A stretch of DNA of 64,000 nucleotides from Luteimonas sp. MC1572 (GCF_016615815.1 NZ_CP067112.1:2170001-2234000); one strand, 5' to 3'; positions 20,803-41,683 are shown, counted from the first letter of the stretch. The notes: generated from the sequence alone by a model not told the origin. Numbers and translations are program-made.

Positions 20803-21108
20803 TTACCAGCTTGCCTTGCGCAGGCCGGGAACGTCGCCGCGCATCGTGGCCTCGCGCAGCTTGTTGCGGCCGAGGCCGAACTTGCTGTACACGGCGCGCG
20901 GACGACCGGTCAACGCGCAACGCGTGGTCTGGCGCGAGGTGGAGGAGTCACGCGGAAGCTTCTGCAGCCTGGTGGCGGCGTCCATCTTCTCTTCGAAGCT
21001 GGCGTCCTGGCTGCTGACAACCTTCTTCAACGCCTCGCGCTTCGCGGCGAACTTCTTCGCCAGCTTGGTGCGCTTCGTCTCGCGGTTGATCATTGAGGTC
21101 TTGGCCAT
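20803..21108 (-). CDS. rpsN: 30S ribosomal protein S14
   Basis: A protein of 101 residues, the long zinc-independent form: it has no CxxC pairs and starts [18 protein letters not shown]. The C-terminal [19 protein letters not shown] is diagnostic. S14 assembles late in the head. It lies 16 nt after rplE and 61 nt before rpsH. Confidence 0.98.
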   Translation of the reverse strand: MAKTSMINRETKRTKLAKKFAAKREALKKVVSSQDASFEEKMDAATRLQKLPRDSSTSRQTTRCALTGRPRAVYSKFGLGRNKLREATMRGDVPGLRKASW

Positions 21109-21124
21109 GGTCTTCTTTGTCCGA

Positions 21125-21667
21125 TCAGGTGCGGAACGGGAAACGGAAGGCTTCGAGCAGTGCCTTGGCTTCCTCGTTGGTCTTGGCGGTCGTGGTGATC
21201 GCGATATCCATGCCGCGGATCGCATCGACCTGGTCGAAGTCGATTTCCGGGAAGATGATCTGTTCCTTGATGCCCATGTTGTAGTTGCCACGGCCATCGA
21301 ACGACCGCGCGGACACGCCGCGGAAGTCGCGGACGCGCGGCAGCGACACGTTCACCAGGCGATCGAGGAACTCGAACATCTTGGCGCGGCGCAGGGTCAC
21401 CTTGCAGCCGATCGGCCAGCCGTCGCGGATCTTGAACGAAGCCACCGACACGCGGGACTTGGTCACGATCGGCTTCTGGCCGGAGAGCTTGGCCATGTCG
21501 GCGGTCGCGTTCTCCAGGACCTTCTTGTTCGCGGCGGCTTCGCCCACGCCCATGTTGAGCGTGATCTTGCTCAGGCGCGGAACCTGCATGGGATTGGTGT
21601 AGCCGAACTGCTTTGTCAGCTTCGGCACCACTTCTTCCTTGTAGAACTTTTCGAGACGGGTGTTCAT
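21125..21667 (-). CDS. rplE: 50S ribosomal protein L5
   Basis: A protein of 180 residues starting [17 protein letters not shown]. It has [31 protein letters not shown], the loop [19 protein letters not shown] and [13 protein letters not shown]5 anchors 5S rRNA and touches P-site tRNA. It is 10 nt after rplX; the frame upstream of this ATG shows no L5 similarity. Confidence 0.98.
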   Translation of the reverse strand: MNTRLEKFYKEEVVPKLTKQFGYTNPMQVPRLSKITLNMGVGEAAANKKVLENATADMAKLSGQKPIVTKSRVSVASFKIRDGWPIGCKVTLRRAKMFEFLDRLVNVSLPRVRDFRGVSARSFDGRGNYNMGIKEQIIFPEIDFDQVDAIRGMDIAITTTAKTNEEAKALLEAFRFPFRT

Positions 21668-21677
21668 TTCACATTCC

Positions 21678-21992
21678 TCAGGCGTCAATCGCCTCACCGC
21701 TCGAGCGGAAGACGCGGATGCGCCGTCCATCCTCGAGGACCTTGGTACCAATGCGCTCGCCCTTGCCGGTGGCAGGGTTGAACACCATCACGTTCGACGC
21801 GTGGATCGGCGCTTCGCGCTCGATCACGCCGCCAGGCTGGTTGGCCTGCGGGTTCGGCTTGGTGTGGCGCTTGATGATGTTGATGTTCGCGACGACGACC
21901 TTGTCGCCGAGCACGCGAACGACCTCACCCTGCTTGCCCTTGTCCTTGCCGGCGGTGACCATCACGCGATCACCCTTCTTGATGCGATTCAT
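21678..21992 (-). CDS. rplX: 50S ribosomal protein L24
   Basis: A protein of 104 residues with the KOW motif at its N-terminus ([21 protein letters not shown]) and [13 protein letters not shown] in the middle. L24 starts 50S assembly by binding the 5' end of 23S rRNA. It is 22 nt after rplN. Confidence 0.98.
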   Translation of the reverse strand: MNRIKKGDRVMVTAGKDKGKQGEVVRVLGDKVVVANINIIKRHTKPNPQANQPGGVIEREAPIHASNVMVFNPATGKGERIGTKVLEDGRRIRVFRSSGEAIDA

Positions 21993-22014
21993 GTCGGTTT
22001 CCTCTCCGTCCGGC

Positions 22015-22383
22015 TCAGAGCACTTCGGGCGCGAGCGAGACGATCTTCATGAACTTCTCGGTACGAAGCTCACGGGTCACGGGCCCGAAGATGCGGGTGC
22101 CGATCGGCTCCTGCTTGTTGTTGAGCAGCACGGCGGCATTGCCGTCGAAGCGGATCAGCGAACCGTCGGGGCGGCGGACGCCCTTGCGGGTGCGCACGAC
22201 GACCGCGTCGTAGACTTCGCCCTTCTTGACCTTGCCGCGCGGGATGGCGTCCTTGATGGACACCTTGATGATGTCGCCGATGCCTGCATAGCGGCGCTTC
22301 GAGCCGCCCAGCACCTTGATGCACATCACTTCCTTGGCACCCGAATTGTCCGCCACGTCGAGGTGGCTCTGCATCTGGATCAT
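22015..22383 (-). CDS. rplN: 50S ribosomal protein L14
   Basis: A protein of 122 residues beginning [20 protein letters not shown], with [20 protein letters not shown] and the [10 protein letters not shown] segment. L14 forms bridges B5 and B8 and is the landing site of RsfS. By analogy with E. coli it marks the start of the spc operon, but only 12 nt separate it from rpsQ, so no independent promoter is obvious. Confidence 0.98.
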   Translation of the reverse strand: MIQMQSHLDVADNSGAKEVMCIKVLGGSKRRYAGIGDIIKVSIKDAIPRGKVKKGEVYDAVVVRTRKGVRRPDGSLIRFDGNAAVLLNNKQEPIGTRIFGPVTRELRTEKFMKIVSLAPEVL

Positions 22384-22395
22384 TGGAGAGCCTCC

Positions 22396-22662
22396 TTAGT
22401 CGGCCGCGCGCGTGACGATTTCGACGACGCGCCAGTTCTTGGTCTTGGACATCGGCGCGATTTCCACCACGCGGACGGTATCGCCCTCGTTGCAGGAATT
22501 CTCGGCGTCGTGGGCGTGGAGCTTCGTCGAACGGCGGATGTACTTGCCATACAACGCGTGCTTCACCTGGCGCTCGACGAGCACCGTCACGGTCTTGTCC
22601 ATCTTGTTGCTGACAACGCGGCCTTCGACCGTGCGCAGCTTCTTTTCAGTGTTTTCGGTCAT
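22396..22662 (-). CDS. rpsQ: 30S ribosomal protein S17
   Basis: A protein of 88 residues starting [20 protein letters not shown]. The OB fold carries [10 protein letters not shown], the loop [16 protein letters not shown] and [19 protein letters not shown], all typical of S17, a primary 16S rRNA binder. The start is supported by the S17-like N-terminus; a longer upstream frame is unrelated. Confidence 0.98.
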   Translation of the reverse strand: MTENTEKKLRTVEGRVVSNKMDKTVTVLVERQVKHALYGKYIRRSTKLHAHDAENSCNEGDTVRVVEIAPMSKTKNWRVVEIVTRAAD

Positions 22663-22675
22663 GTCTGCCCGGTCC

Positions 22676-22861
22676 TTACTGCTTGGCGCCGAGGAGGGTG
22701 TTGACGCGAGCAATCTCGCGGCGAACCCGGCGGGCGTCGTGGGTCTTGGCGAGCTGGCCGGTTGCCTTCTGCATGCGGAGCGAGAACGACTCCTTCTGCA
22801 GCTCAAGCAAGTGTGCCTTCAGCTCGTCCGTCGACTTCTGGCGGAGTTCCTTGATTTCCAT
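22676..22861 (-). CDS. rpmC: 50S ribosomal protein L29
   Basis: A protein of 61 residues: [18 protein letters not shown] then [26 protein letters not shown], a two-helix hairpin protein near the tunnel exit where signal recognition particle and trigger factor dock. Its ATG shares one base with the rplP stop (TGATG), indicating coupling. Confidence 0.97.
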   Translation of the reverse strand: MEIKELRQKSTDELKAHLLELQKESFSLRMQKATGQLAKTHDARRVRREIARVNTLLGAKQ

Positions 22862-23274
22862 CAGCGCACCGTCCGCGTCACGAAAGTGGTGGTGACCGAG
22901 AGCTTGGCGGCCGCCAGGCGGAACGCCTCGCGTGCGGTCACCTCGTCGACGCCCTCGATCTCATAGATCATGCGGCCCGGCTGGATCTGGGCGACCCAGA
23001 ACTCGACCGCACCCTTGCCCGAGCCCATGCGGACTTCGATGGGCTTCTTGGTGATCGGCTTGTCCGGGAACACGCGGATCCACATCTTGCCGCCGCGCTT
23101 CACGTAGCGGCTGATGGCACGACGCGCGGACTCGATCTGGCGCGCGGTCAGCTGGCCGGTCTGCGTGGCCTTGAGGCCATACTCGCCGAAGCTGACGGCA
23201 TTGCCGTTCCAGGCCAGGCCGTCGTTGCGGCCCTTGTGCATCTTGCGGTATTTGGTTCGCTTGGGTTGCAGCAT
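22861..23274 (-). CDS. rplP: 50S ribosomal protein L16
   Basis: A protein of 137 residues starting [17 protein letters not shown], with the conserved [19 protein letters not shown] and [13 protein letters not shown]16 organises the A-site side of the peptidyl-transferase centre; the arginine that is hydroxylated in E. coli lies in this region but modification cannot be read from DNA. It is 6 nt after rpsC. Confidence 0.98.
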   Translation of the reverse strand: MLQPKRTKYRKMHKGRNDGLAWNGNAVSFGEYGLKATQTGQLTARQIESARRAISRYVKRGGKMWIRVFPDKPITKKPIEVRMGSGKGAVEFWVAQIQPGRMIYEIEGVDEVTAREAFRLAAAKLSVTTTFVTRTVR

Positions 23275-23280
23275 GGTTGA

Positions 23281-24021
23281 TTACTCCCTCGCCTCGCGGT
23301 CGCGACGCGGGCCACGCGGGCGCTCGCGGTCACCGCGATCACCACGCTCGCCGCGCGGCGAGTCGTCCTGCTTTTCCTGGCCGACCTGGGCGAAGTCGAA
23401 GATCTCGCCCTTGTAGATCCAGGTCTTGATACCGATGATCCCGTAGGTCGTCTTGGCCTCGGCAAAGCCGTAGTCGACGTCGGCGCGCAGCGTGTGCAGC
23501 GGCACGCGACCCTCGCGGTACCACTCCGAACGCGCGATCTCGGCGCCGTTGAGGCGGCCGGCCACGTTGACCTTGATGCCCAGCGAGCCAAGGCGCATCG
23601 CGTTGCCGACGGCGCGCTTCATCGCGCGACGGAACATGATGCGGCGCTCCAGCTGCTGCGCGATCGACTCGGCGACCAGCTGCGCGTCGAGCTCCGGCTT
23701 GCGGACCTCGGTCACGTTGATGTGCGCCGGGACGCCCATCAGCGCGGAGACTTCCTTGCGCAGCTTCTCGATGTCTTCGCCGCGCTTGCCGATCACCACG
23801 CCCGGACGGGCGGTGTGGATCGTGACGCGGGCAGACTTCGACGGACGCTCGATCAGGATCTTGCTGATGCCGGCCGCGGCGAGCTTCTTGCGAAGCATCT
23901 CGCGGACCTTGATGTCGGCGACCAGGTAATCGGCGAATTCCTTCTTGCCGGCATACCACTTGGAATTCCAGTCCTTGGCGATGCCAAGGCGGATGCCGGT
24001 CGGGTGAACTTTATGACCCAT
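23281..24021 (-). CDS. rpsC: 30S ribosomal protein S3
   Basis: A protein of 246 residues starting [19 protein letters not shown]. The KH domain has the [14 protein letters not shown] loop, and the C-terminal domain [20 protein letters not shown] is followed by [16 protein letters not shown]3 lines the mRNA entry tunnel. The last 30 or so residues are a charged tail rich in Arg, Asp, Glu and Gly ([18 protein letters not shown]), longer than in E. coli and probably disordered. Confidence 0.98.
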   Translation of the reverse strand: MGHKVHPTGIRLGIAKDWNSKWYAGKKEFADYLVADIKVREMLRKKLAAAGISKILIERPSKSARVTIHTARPGVVIGKRGEDIEKLRKEVSALMGVPAHINVTEVRKPELDAQLVAESIAQQLERRIMFRRAMKRAVGNAMRLGSLGIKVNVAGRLNGAEIARSEWYREGRVPLHTLRADVDYGFAEAKTTYGIIGIKTWIYKGEIFDFAQVGQEKQDDSPRGERGDRGDRERPRGPRRDREARE

Positions 24022-24024
24022 GAG

Positions 24025-24360
24025 TTACTTCCCCTCGCCGACGACGACGGTGATGTGGCTGGTGCGCTTGAGGATGCGGCTGCCGCGACCCTTGGCTCGC
24101 GCCATGAACCGCTTCAGGGTGGGACCCTCGTCGACCGTGATCGCACTGACCTTGAGCTCGTCGACATCGGCGCCCAGGTTGTTCTCGGCGTTCGACGTGG
24201 CCGAGTACACGACCTTGTAGATCATGTGCGCGGCCTTCTTGTCGCTGAACTTCAGGAGGTCGAGCGCACGGGCCGCGGAGAGGCCGCGGATCTGGTCGGC
24301 GACCAGACGTGCCTTCTGCGGGGAGATGCGCGCACTGCGCAGGATTGCCTTGGCTTCCAT
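24025..24360 (-). CDS. rplV: 50S ribosomal protein L22
   Basis: A protein of 111 residues starting [20 protein letters not shown]. The long beta-hairpin that lines the exit tunnel is visible near [20 protein letters not shown]. An ATG two codons upstream is also possible. Spacing is 10 nt after rpsS and 3 nt before rpsC. Confidence 0.98.
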   Translation of the reverse strand: MEAKAILRSARISPQKARLVADQIRGLSAARALDLLKFSDKKAAHMIYKVVYSATSNAENNLGADVDELKVSAITVDEGPTLKRFMARAKGRGSRILKRTSHITVVVGEGK

Positions 24361-24370
24361 CGTCATCTCC

Positions 24371-24637
24371 TTAGCGCGACTTCTTGTCGCCGCCATGACC
24401 CTTGAAGGTCCTGGTCAGGGCGAACTCGCCGAGCTTGTGGCCCACCATGTTCTCGTTGACGAGCACCGGAACGTGGTTGCGACCGTTGTGCACGGCGATG
24501 GTGAAACCCACCATCTCCGGCAGGATCATCGAGCGGCGCGACCAGGTCTTGATCGGGCGCTTGGTGTTGCCCGCGGTCTCCACCTTCTTGATCAGGTGAT
24601 GGTCGACGAACGGACCCTTCTTCAGTGAACGTGCCAT
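24371..24637 (-). CDS. rpsS: 30S ribosomal protein S19
   Basis: A protein of 88 residues starting [15 protein letters not shown], with [16 protein letters not shown] and [19 protein letters not shown]19 is in the head and contacts the A-site finger. It is slightly shorter than the E. coli protein because of a trimmed C-terminus. It is 6 nt after rplB. Confidence 0.98.
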   Translation of the reverse strand: MARSLKKGPFVDHHLIKKVETAGNTKRPIKTWSRRSMILPEMVGFTIAVHNGRNHVPVLVNENMVGHKLGEFALTRTFKGHGGDKKSR

Positions 24638-24643
24638 GGTCGG

Positions 24644-25471
24644 TTAGCTCCTGCGATCGCGCACGATGAACTGCTGCGTCCGCTTGTTGTGGCGGGTCTT
24701 GTAACCCTTGGTCGGCACGCCCCACGGGGTGACCGGATGCGGGTTGCCCTGGCCGGCCTTGGCCTCGCCACCACCGTGCGGGTGGTCGACGGGGTTCATG
24801 GCGGCACCACGGACGGTCGGCTTGATGCCGCGCCAGCGCGAAGCACCGGCCTTGCCCAGCTTCTGCAGGTTGTGCTCGACGTTGCCCACTTCACCGATGG
24901 TGGCGCGGCACTCGGCAGGCACGCGACGCATCTCGCCGGAACGCAGGCGGACGGTGGCGTAGAGGCCGTCGCGGGCGACGAGCTGTACGCCGGCGCCGGC
25001 GGCACGGGCGATCTGCGCGCCCTTGCCCGGCTTCATCTCGACGCAATGCACGGTGGAACCGACCGGGATGTTACGCAGCGGCAGCGTGTTGCCCGCCTTG
25101 ATCGGCGCATCATTGCCCGCGATCACCTGGTCGCCGGCCTTGAGGCCCTTCGGCGCGATGATGTAGCGGCGCTCACCGTCGACGTAGCACAGCAGCGCGA
25201 TGTGAGCGGTGCGGTTCGGGTCGTACTCGATGCGCTCGACGCGCGCCGGAATGCCTTCCTTGTCGCGCTTGAAGTCGATGATGCGGTAGTGCTGCTTGTG
25301 GCCGCCACCCATGTGCCGCGTGGTGATGCGGCCATGGTGGTTGCGACCACCGGTCTTGCTCTGCGGCTCGACGAGGGCGGCGTGCGGCGCACCCTTGTGG
25401 AGTTCCGGCGTGACCACGCGGACCGCTGAACGGCGGCCGGGCGAGGTGGGCTTGAATTTCATCAATGGCAT
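24644..25471 (-). CDS. rplB: 50S ribosomal protein L2
   Basis: A protein of 275 residues starting [19 protein letters not shown]. It shows [33 protein letters not shown] and the C-terminal [18 protein letters not shown] with the histidine of the HPHGGGE loop near the peptidyl-transferase centre. L2 forms bridge B7b and is needed for subunit association. It is 10 nt after rplW. Confidence 0.99.
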   Translation of the reverse strand: MPLMKFKPTSPGRRSAVRVVTPELHKGAPHAALVEPQSKTGGRNHHGRITTRHMGGGHKQHYRIIDFKRDKEGIPARVERIEYDPNRTAHIALLCYVDGERRYIIAPKGLKAGDQVIAGNDAPIKAGNTLPLRNIPVGSTVHCVEMKPGKGAQIARAAGAGVQLVARDGLYATVRLRSGEMRRVPAECRATIGEVGNVEHNLQKLGKAGASRWRGIKPTVRGAAMNPVDHPHGGGEAKAGQGNPHPVTPWGVPTKGYKTRHNKRTQQFIVRDRRS

Positions 25472-25481
25472 GGGGTCTTCC

Positions 25482-25781
25482 TCAGGCCTTGGTGTTCATG
25501 ACGTCGATCGACTGGCCGTCGGCCAGCGTCACGTAGGCCTTGCGCCAATCGCCGCGGCGACCGTTGCGGTTGCGGAAGGCCTTCTGCTTGCCTTTCACGT
25601 TGAGCACGTTGACGGCTTCGACCTTGACGGCGAACAGCTTTTCGATCGCGATCTTGATGTCGGCCTTGGTGGCATCGGTCGCCACTTCGAACGCGTACTG
25701 GTTGGACACTTCCTGCAGGCGTGCGGTCTTCTCGGACACGCGCGGCGCACGGATCAGTGCATAGAGCTTGGCGTCATTCAT
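25482..25781 (-). CDS. rplW: 50S ribosomal protein L23
   Basis: A protein of 99 residues starting [22 protein letters not shown], with [25 protein letters not shown]23 at the tunnel exit is the docking site for trigger factor and SRP. This ATG overlaps the rplD stop (ATGA, 4 nt), favouring it over a start three codons upstream. Confidence 0.98.
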   Translation of the reverse strand: MNDAKLYALIRAPRVSEKTARLQEVSNQYAFEVATDATKADIKIAIEKLFAVKVEAVNVLNVKGKQKAFRNRNGRRGDWRKAYVTLADGQSIDVMNTKA

Positions 25782-26383
25782 GCCAGCCACTCCTCGATCT
25801 TCTTGATGGCGTCGGCGGTGACCAGCACGCTGTCGGCGCCGACCAGCGAAACCGGATCCAGGCCCTGGACGTCACGGATCTGCACGTACGGCAGGTTGCG
25901 CGCCGACAGGTACAGGTGGTCCGAAGCGTCCTCGGTCACGATCAGCGGGCGCTTGCCCAGATCGAGGCCCTTGAGCTTCTCGGCGAACGCGCTGGTGTTG
26001 GTCTCCGCGACGTCGAAGGACTCGACGACCTGCAGGCGACCCTGGCGGGCCAGCTCGGACAGGATGGTCGACATCGCCGCGCGGTACATCTTGCGGTTGA
26101 CCTTCTGCTCGAAGCTGCGCGGCTTGGCCGCGAACGTCACGCCGCCGCCGACGAAGATCGGGGCCGTCAGGGCGCCATGACGCGCGCCGCCACCCTTCTG
26201 CTTCTTCGACTTCTTGGTCGTGCCGCTGACTTCCGAGCGGGTCTTCTGCGCCTTGGTACCCGAGCGGCCGGCATTGCGGTAAGCCACCACGACCTGGTGA
26301 ACCAGGTCCATGTTGAACTCGCGGCCGAACACGCCTTCGGAAACCGACATCTTGTCGCTGCTACCGTTGATGGAGAGTTCCAT
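25778..26383 (-). CDS. rplD: 50S ribosomal protein L4
   Basis: A protein of 201 residues. AAGGAG is 8 nt before the ATG at 26383, better spaced than for the ATG two codons upstream. The tunnel-lining loop has [26 protein letters not shown], and the globular part ends [12 protein letters not shown]4 in E. coli also represses its own S10 operon by attenuation in the leader; the long leader upstream of rpsJ makes some such control plausible here, but this is not shown. Confidence 0.98.
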   Translation of the reverse strand: MELSINGSSDKMSVSEGVFGREFNMDLVHQVVVAYRNAGRSGTKAQKTRSEVSGTTKKSKKQKGGGARHGALTAPIFVGGGVTFAAKPRSFEQKVNRKMYRAAMSTILSELARQGRLQVVESFDVAETNTSAFAEKLKGLDLGKRPLIVTEDASDHLYLSARNLPYVQIRDVQGLDPVSLVGADSVLVTADAIKKIEEWLA

Positions 26384-26395
26384 CGTCATCTCTCC

Positions 26396-27049
26396 TTATG
26401 CCTTGCTCGTGGGACGCACGATCACGTCGCCACCCGGGGCGCCCGGAACCGCGCCCTTGACTGCGATCAGGCCGCGCTCGGCGTCGACCCGGACCACTTC
26501 GAGGTTCTGCGTGCTCTGGCGCACCGCACCCATGTGACCGGACATCTTCTTGCCCGGGAACACGCGGCCCGGCGTCTGGCGCTGGCCGATCGAGCCCGGC
26601 GAACGGTGCGACAGCGAGTTGCCGTGCGTCGCGTCGCCCATCTTGAAATTCCAGCGCTTGATCGTGCCCTGGAAGCCCTTGCCCTTGGTCACGCCCTCGA
26701 CGTCGACGATCTGGCCAACTTCGAAGATATCGGCGCGGATCTCGCCGCCCACTTCGAAACCGCCGATCTGGTCGTCGCCGACGCGCAGTTCCCACAGGCC
26801 ACGGCCGGCTTCAACCTTGGCCTTGGCCAGGTGACCCGTCTCGGGCTTGTTGACCAGCACGGCACGCTTGGTGCCGACGGCGACCTGCACGGCGCTGTAG
26901 CCGTCGGTCTCCTGGGTCTTGATCTGGGTGATGCGGTTGGGGGTGGCTTCGATCAGGGTGACCGGGATGGACTGGCCATCCTCGGTGAACACCCTGGTCA
27001 TGCCGGCCTTGCGACCGACAATGCCCAACGAATATCGCTTCGCGGTCAT
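26396..27049 (-). CDS. rplC: 50S ribosomal protein L3
   Basis: A protein of 217 residues starting [21 protein letters not shown]. The extended loop reaching the peptidyl-transferase centre includes [11 protein letters not shown] and [23 protein letters not shown]3 is an early 50S assembly protein; the Gln methylated by PrmB in E. coli falls in the GQRQTPG segment. It is 10 nt after rpsJ. Confidence 0.98.
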   Translation of the reverse strand: MTAKRYSLGIVGRKAGMTRVFTEDGQSIPVTLIEATPNRITQIKTQETDGYSAVQVAVGTKRAVLVNKPETGHLAKAKVEAGRGLWELRVGDDQIGGFEVGGEIRADIFEVGQIVDVEGVTKGKGFQGTIKRWNFKMGDATHGNSLSHRSPGSIGQRQTPGRVFPGKKMSGHMGAVRQSTQNLEVVRVDAERGLIAVKGAVPGAPGGDVIVRPTSKA

Positions 27050-27059
27050 GGTGGCGTCC

Positions 27060-27371
27060 TCAGGTCAGCTTGATCTGGACGTCGACGCCAGCCGCGAGCT
27101 CGAGCTTCATCAGCGCGTCCACGGTCTTGTCGTTGGGGTCGACGATGTCGAGCACGCGCTTGTGCGTGCGGGTCTCATACTGGTCGCGCGCGTCCTTGTC
27201 GACGTGCGGCGAGGTCAGGATGGTGTAACGCTCGATCTTGGTCGGCAGGGGAATCGGGCCGCGCACCTGGGCGCCCGTCCTCTTGGCCGTTTCGACGATC
27301 TCGCTGGCCGAACGGTCGATCAGTCGATGATCGAACGCTTTCAGCCGGATCCGGATTTTCTGGTCCGCCAT
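27060..27371 (-). CDS. rpsJ: 30S ribosomal protein S10 (NusE)
   Basis: A protein of 103 residues starting [22 protein letters not shown], with [30 protein letters not shown]10 is in the 30S head and, with NusB, takes part in transcription antitermination and in coupling to NusG (also encoded here). It is the first gene of the S10 operon; AAGGAA lies upstream of the ATG, and the leader is over 300 nt. Confidence 0.99.
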   Translation of the reverse strand: MADQKIRIRLKAFDHRLIDRSASEIVETAKRTGAQVRGPIPLPTKIERYTILTSPHVDKDARDQYETRTHKRVLDIVDPNDKTVDALMKLELAAGVDVQIKLT

Positions 27372-27476
27372 GACGGAATTCCTTCTTTAAAGAGCGACAG
27401 GCCCGCGGCTGGATGCGCGGAACCCCGTGAAATCAATGGATGCCAAGGCTGGAGACCCCGCCCGGCGACCGTCCTT

Positions 27477-27511
27477 GAAAACAACAAGGCAGGCCAGTTA
27501 CCCGGCCCGCC
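27477..27511 (-). terminator. Attenuator-like hairpin in the S10 leader
   Basis: On the minus strand an 8-bp stem (GGCGGGCC / GGCCTGCC, one G-T pair, loop of 8) is followed by TTGTTGTTTTC. It is within the rpsJ leader, about 165 nt after the predicted start site and about 105 nt before rpsJ. It closely resembles the hairpin in the str leader. Confidence 0.5.
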
Positions 27512-27685
27512 CAGACGGAGATGCGGACGCGACGATTCCCCTGGTCACTTTGTCCCGAAGAGCTTCGGGACGAACCGGGGTACTGCCGCGCGACGTGTTC
27601 CCTGTCTGGCGAAAACGAGGCGCATCCTGCACCTCATTTCGCGGTTCCGGCGAGCCCCCGAAGGGTCTTGCCGAAGTAGTCGAAC

Positions 27686-27715
27686 ATTATAGACACCTAC
27701 CCACCAGCCACGCAA
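27686..27715 (-). promoter_or_regulatory. S10 operon promoter (predicted)
   Basis: On the minus strand a perfect TATAAT (27691 down to 27686) with TTGCGT 18 nt upstream (27715 down to 27710). The predicted start is near 27679. It lies between the tuf 3' hairpins and rpsJ, the expected place for the S10 promoter. Confidence 0.75.
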
Positions 27716-27791
27716 CACCCGCGGCCAACAAATCGCAGGGAAACCACAGCCCGCCGGCGCCGGAGGCCGTCGGCGCAAGCCGATGGCCCCC

Positions 27792-27870
27792 GCCGGTGTT
27801 ATCTGGAGCGCCTACGGCGATCCGGATCAACACCGGCACGTATCACGGCGGCGCAAGCCGCCGGGATACG
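27792..27870 (-). terminator. Tandem hairpins after the str-operon tuf gene
   Basis: Directly after the tuf stop is a hairpin with arms CGTATC-CGGCGGC and GCCGCCG-GATACG around a GCAA loop (27839-27870). It is followed by a perfect 9-bp repeat GCCGGTGTT / AACACCGGC (27792-27800 and 27829-27837). T-runs are absent, so termination may be weak or Rho-assisted. The first hairpin recurs after the second tuf gene. Confidence 0.55.
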
Positions 27871-27875
27871 AATAC

Positions 27876-29066
<1,191 letters not shown>

Positions 29067-29117
29067 GATTCTTCACTCTCAGAAAGTTGTTGGAAGGGAC
29101 CGCGTTGCCGCGGCCGC

Positions 29118-31208
<2,091 letters not shown>

Positions 31209-31352
31209 GGCGGTCTCTCTATTTTTTGTCCGCTGAGCGGAGAAGTTTCCGGATGGCCGAATGCCGCCAGAAGGCGGCACCCGGCTACTGCGATGTACTG
31301 GCGCCGGCGGGGCCGTCGCCGGCGGCGCGAGGTGCGCGCCGCCCGGGTGCCA

Positions 31353-31820
31353 TTACCAGCGGTAGTGTGCGAACGCCTTGTTCGCCTCCGCCATGCGATG
31401 GGTTTCCTCGCGCTTCTTGATGGCGCCGCCGCGGTTCTCGGAGGCGTCGATCAGTTCGGCCGCAAGCTTGCGCGGCATGGTGTTCTCGCCACGCTTGCGC
31501 GCGGAGTCGATCAGCCAGCGCATCGCCAGCGCCATGCGCCGCGACTGGCGCACTTCGACCGGCACCTGGTACGTGGCACCGCCGACGCGACGCGACTTCA
31601 CTTCGACCGAAGGCGAAATGTTGCCGAGCGCCTTTTCGACGACTTCGAGCGGGTTCGGAGTCTTTTCACCGATCACGTCCATGGCGCCGTAGACGATCTT
31701 TTCGGCGACGGACTTCTTGCCGCTGTACATGACCATGTTGATGAAGCGGGCGATGGTCTCGCTCCCGTGCTTCGGGTCGGGCAGCACCGAGCGCTGCGGG
31801 GTGTTTCCTTTACGCGACAT
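31353..31820 (-). CDS. rpsG: 30S ribosomal protein S7
   Basis: A protein of 155 residues starting [20 protein letters not shown]. The helical fold shows [25 protein letters not shown] and the [15 protein letters not shown] segment. S7 organises the 30S head and in E. coli represses the str operon by binding between rpsL and rpsG. Here that spacer is 54 nt (31821-31874) and I see no obvious S7-site mimic. Confidence 0.98.
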   Translation of the reverse strand: MSRKGNTPQRSVLPDPKHGSETIARFINMVMYSGKKSVAEKIVYGAMDVIGEKTPNPLEVVEKALGNISPSVEVKSRRVGGATYQVPVEVRQSRRMALAMRWLIDSARKRGENTMPRKLAAELIDASENRGGAIKKREETHRMAEANKAFAHYRW

Positions 31821-31874
31821 TGTTCTTGTGCCTTTGTCAGTATCTGGTTCGACGGTGCGTCAACAGCCGGAGGC

Positions 31875-32249
<375 letters not shown>

Positions 32250-32365
32250 CGGTCTCGGGTCTTTGCTCTGGGCACGGGGCCCGCGGTGTGTGTGGCGGGC
32301 CTGGGCCCGGCTCTGGTGGCGCGGACCGAGGCCCGTGCCGGCCGCACGGTCCAGGTCCCGTGCGC

Positions 32366-32399
32366 GAAAACAAAGGCAGGCGGAATGATCCAGCCTGCC
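32366..32399 (-). terminator. Attenuator-like hairpin at the start of the str leader
   Basis: On the minus strand GGCAGGC and GCCTGCC (arms 32393-32399 and 32375-32381) enclose an 11-nt loop and are followed by TTTGTTTTC. The hairpin starts within a few nucleotides of the predicted transcription start, so if it terminates it would act very early. Confidence 0.5.
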
Positions 32400-32408
32400 A
32401 GACGGAAA

Positions 32409-32438
32409 AGTATAGCGTGCGCCGACGACCAGCGTCAA
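32409..32438 (-). promoter_or_regulatory. str operon promoter (predicted)
   Basis: On the minus strand TTGACG (32438 down to 32433), an 18-nt spacer and TATACT (32414 down to 32409); each hexamer matches five of six consensus bases. The predicted start near 32402 gives a leader of about 150 nt before rpsL. Confidence 0.8.
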
Positions 32439-32557
32439 CGCAGCATACGACCCGCCATGCGCGCCCCAACCTGGGCGCAGCCATGGCCGCGATCTCTTTC
32501 CCGCCCATCCTGGGCCGAACACGAAGCGCCTCCATGGCACCTCATTTCGGGATCTGG

Positions 32558-32577
32558 GACGGCCCCGTGGGGCCGTC
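32558..32577 (-). terminator. Hairpin after rpoC (possible terminator)
   Basis: A perfect repeat GACGGCCCC / GGGGCCGTC with a very short loop, starting about 13 nt after the rpoC stop. There is no T-run on the minus strand, so termination may need Rho or the hairpin may be an RNA-stabilising end. Confidence 0.5.
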
Positions 32578-32589
32578 ACTAACTTTGTA

Positions 32590-36840
<4,251 letters not shown>

Positions 36841-36928
36841 GTGTTTCTCCGGGATCGGGAATCGAGGACGGGGCTGCGGTGCTTGCGGGTGCGGGGCGCG
36901 TCATGCGCGCCCTGCCCCGGCTGCGTCC

Positions 36929-41083
<4,155 letters not shown>

Positions 41084-41311
41084 GGGGCTACCGCCTTTGG
41101 CATCTGCGGGGCGCGCGTCCGCGCCCCAGGGGGAATCGAAGTGAATCGCCAGTTGGAAGTCGCTGGTATTGCCGGCACCAGCACGCCTTCTGCTGCTACT
41201 TCCAACTACCGACTCGATGTCGGGGTTTTTTACTTGCTACAACGGCCGAAGGCCGGGGGCTTACGCCCCCAGCCCCGGTGGTCGCCCATCACGCAGGCGA
41301 CGCAACAACGC
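41084..41311 (-). promoter_or_regulatory. rplL-rpoB spacer with nested inverted repeat
   Basis: The spacer holds a perfect 10-bp inverted repeat (AGTTGGAAGT at 41151-41160, ACTTCCAACT at 41198-41207) enclosing a second stem (GCTGGT / ACCAGC, 41162-41167 and 41177-41182). It forms one long stem-loop at the junction where E. coli has an RNase III processing site and attenuator. A further hairpin GGGGGC / GCCCCC is at 41255-41270. RNase III processing is inference from position and shape. Confidence 0.6.
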
Positions 41312-41683
41312 TTACTTGACTTCGACCGTGGCGCCGGCCGCTTCCAGATCCTTCTTGATCTTCTCGGCTTCGTCCTTCGAAGCGCTGTCCTTGACCACGC
41401 CACCGGCTTCGGTCAGATCCTTCGCTTCCTTCAGGCCAAGGCCGGTGATCGCGCGGACCACCTTGATCACTTCGACCTTCTTGTCGCCAGGCGACTTCAG
41501 GGTCACGGTGAACTCGGTCTGCTCTTCGACCGGGGCGGCGGCGGCGGCCGGACCGGCGGCAGCGGCCACCGGGGCGGCGGCGGACACGCCGAACTTCTCT
41601 TCCATCGCCTTGACCAGCTCCATCACCTCGATGAGGGTCTTGCTGCTGATCGCTTCGATGATCTGCTCGTTGGAAAGGGACAT
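41312..41683 (-). CDS. rplL: 50S ribosomal protein L7/L12
   Basis: A protein of 123 residues. The N-terminal helical dimerisation domain ([20 protein letters not shown]) is joined by an Ala/Pro-rich hinge (about residues 36-52) to the C-terminal factor-binding domain with [30 protein letters not shown]7/L12 forms the stalk that recruits translational GTPases such as EF-Tu, EF-G and TypA encoded nearby. It is 69 nt after rplJ. Confidence 0.99.
   Translation of the reverse strand: MSLSNEQIIEAISSKTLIEVMELVKAMEEKFGVSAAAPVAAAAGPAAAAAPVEEQTEFTVTLKSPGDKKVEVIKVVRAITGLGLKEAKDLTEAGGVVKDSASKDEAEKIKKDLEAAGATVEVK

Larger units (their letters stand above)
27372..27875 (-). promoter_or_regulatory. S10 operon leader and tuf-rpsJ intergenic region
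   Basis: A stretch of 504 nt with no gene. From the tuf end it holds three successive hairpins (arms 27839-27870, 27792-27837 and 27766-27787), then a strong promoter (27686-27715), then a leader of about 308 nt. In the leader are a perfect 9-bp hairpin GTCCCGAAG / CTTCGGGAC (27552-27571) and an attenuator-like hairpin (27488-27511) followed on the minus strand by TTGTTGTTTTC. This layout fits a regulated S10 leader; the regulator is unknown. Confidence 0.7.
32250..32589 (-). promoter_or_regulatory. str operon leader and rpoC-rpsL intergenic region
   Basis: A stretch of 340 nt without a gene. Near the rpoC side is a perfect hairpin (32558-32577). Next comes a strong minus-strand promoter (32409-32438), then a leader of about 150 nt. 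The leader begins with a hairpin (32375-32399) followed by TTTGTTTTC, a terminator-like arrangement almost at the start of the transcript. Confidence 0.7.

Noticed and set aside
27699..27875. A small gene between tuf and the S10 promoter
   Set aside because: Short frames here have no start with a ribosome site and the sequence is dominated by hairpins.
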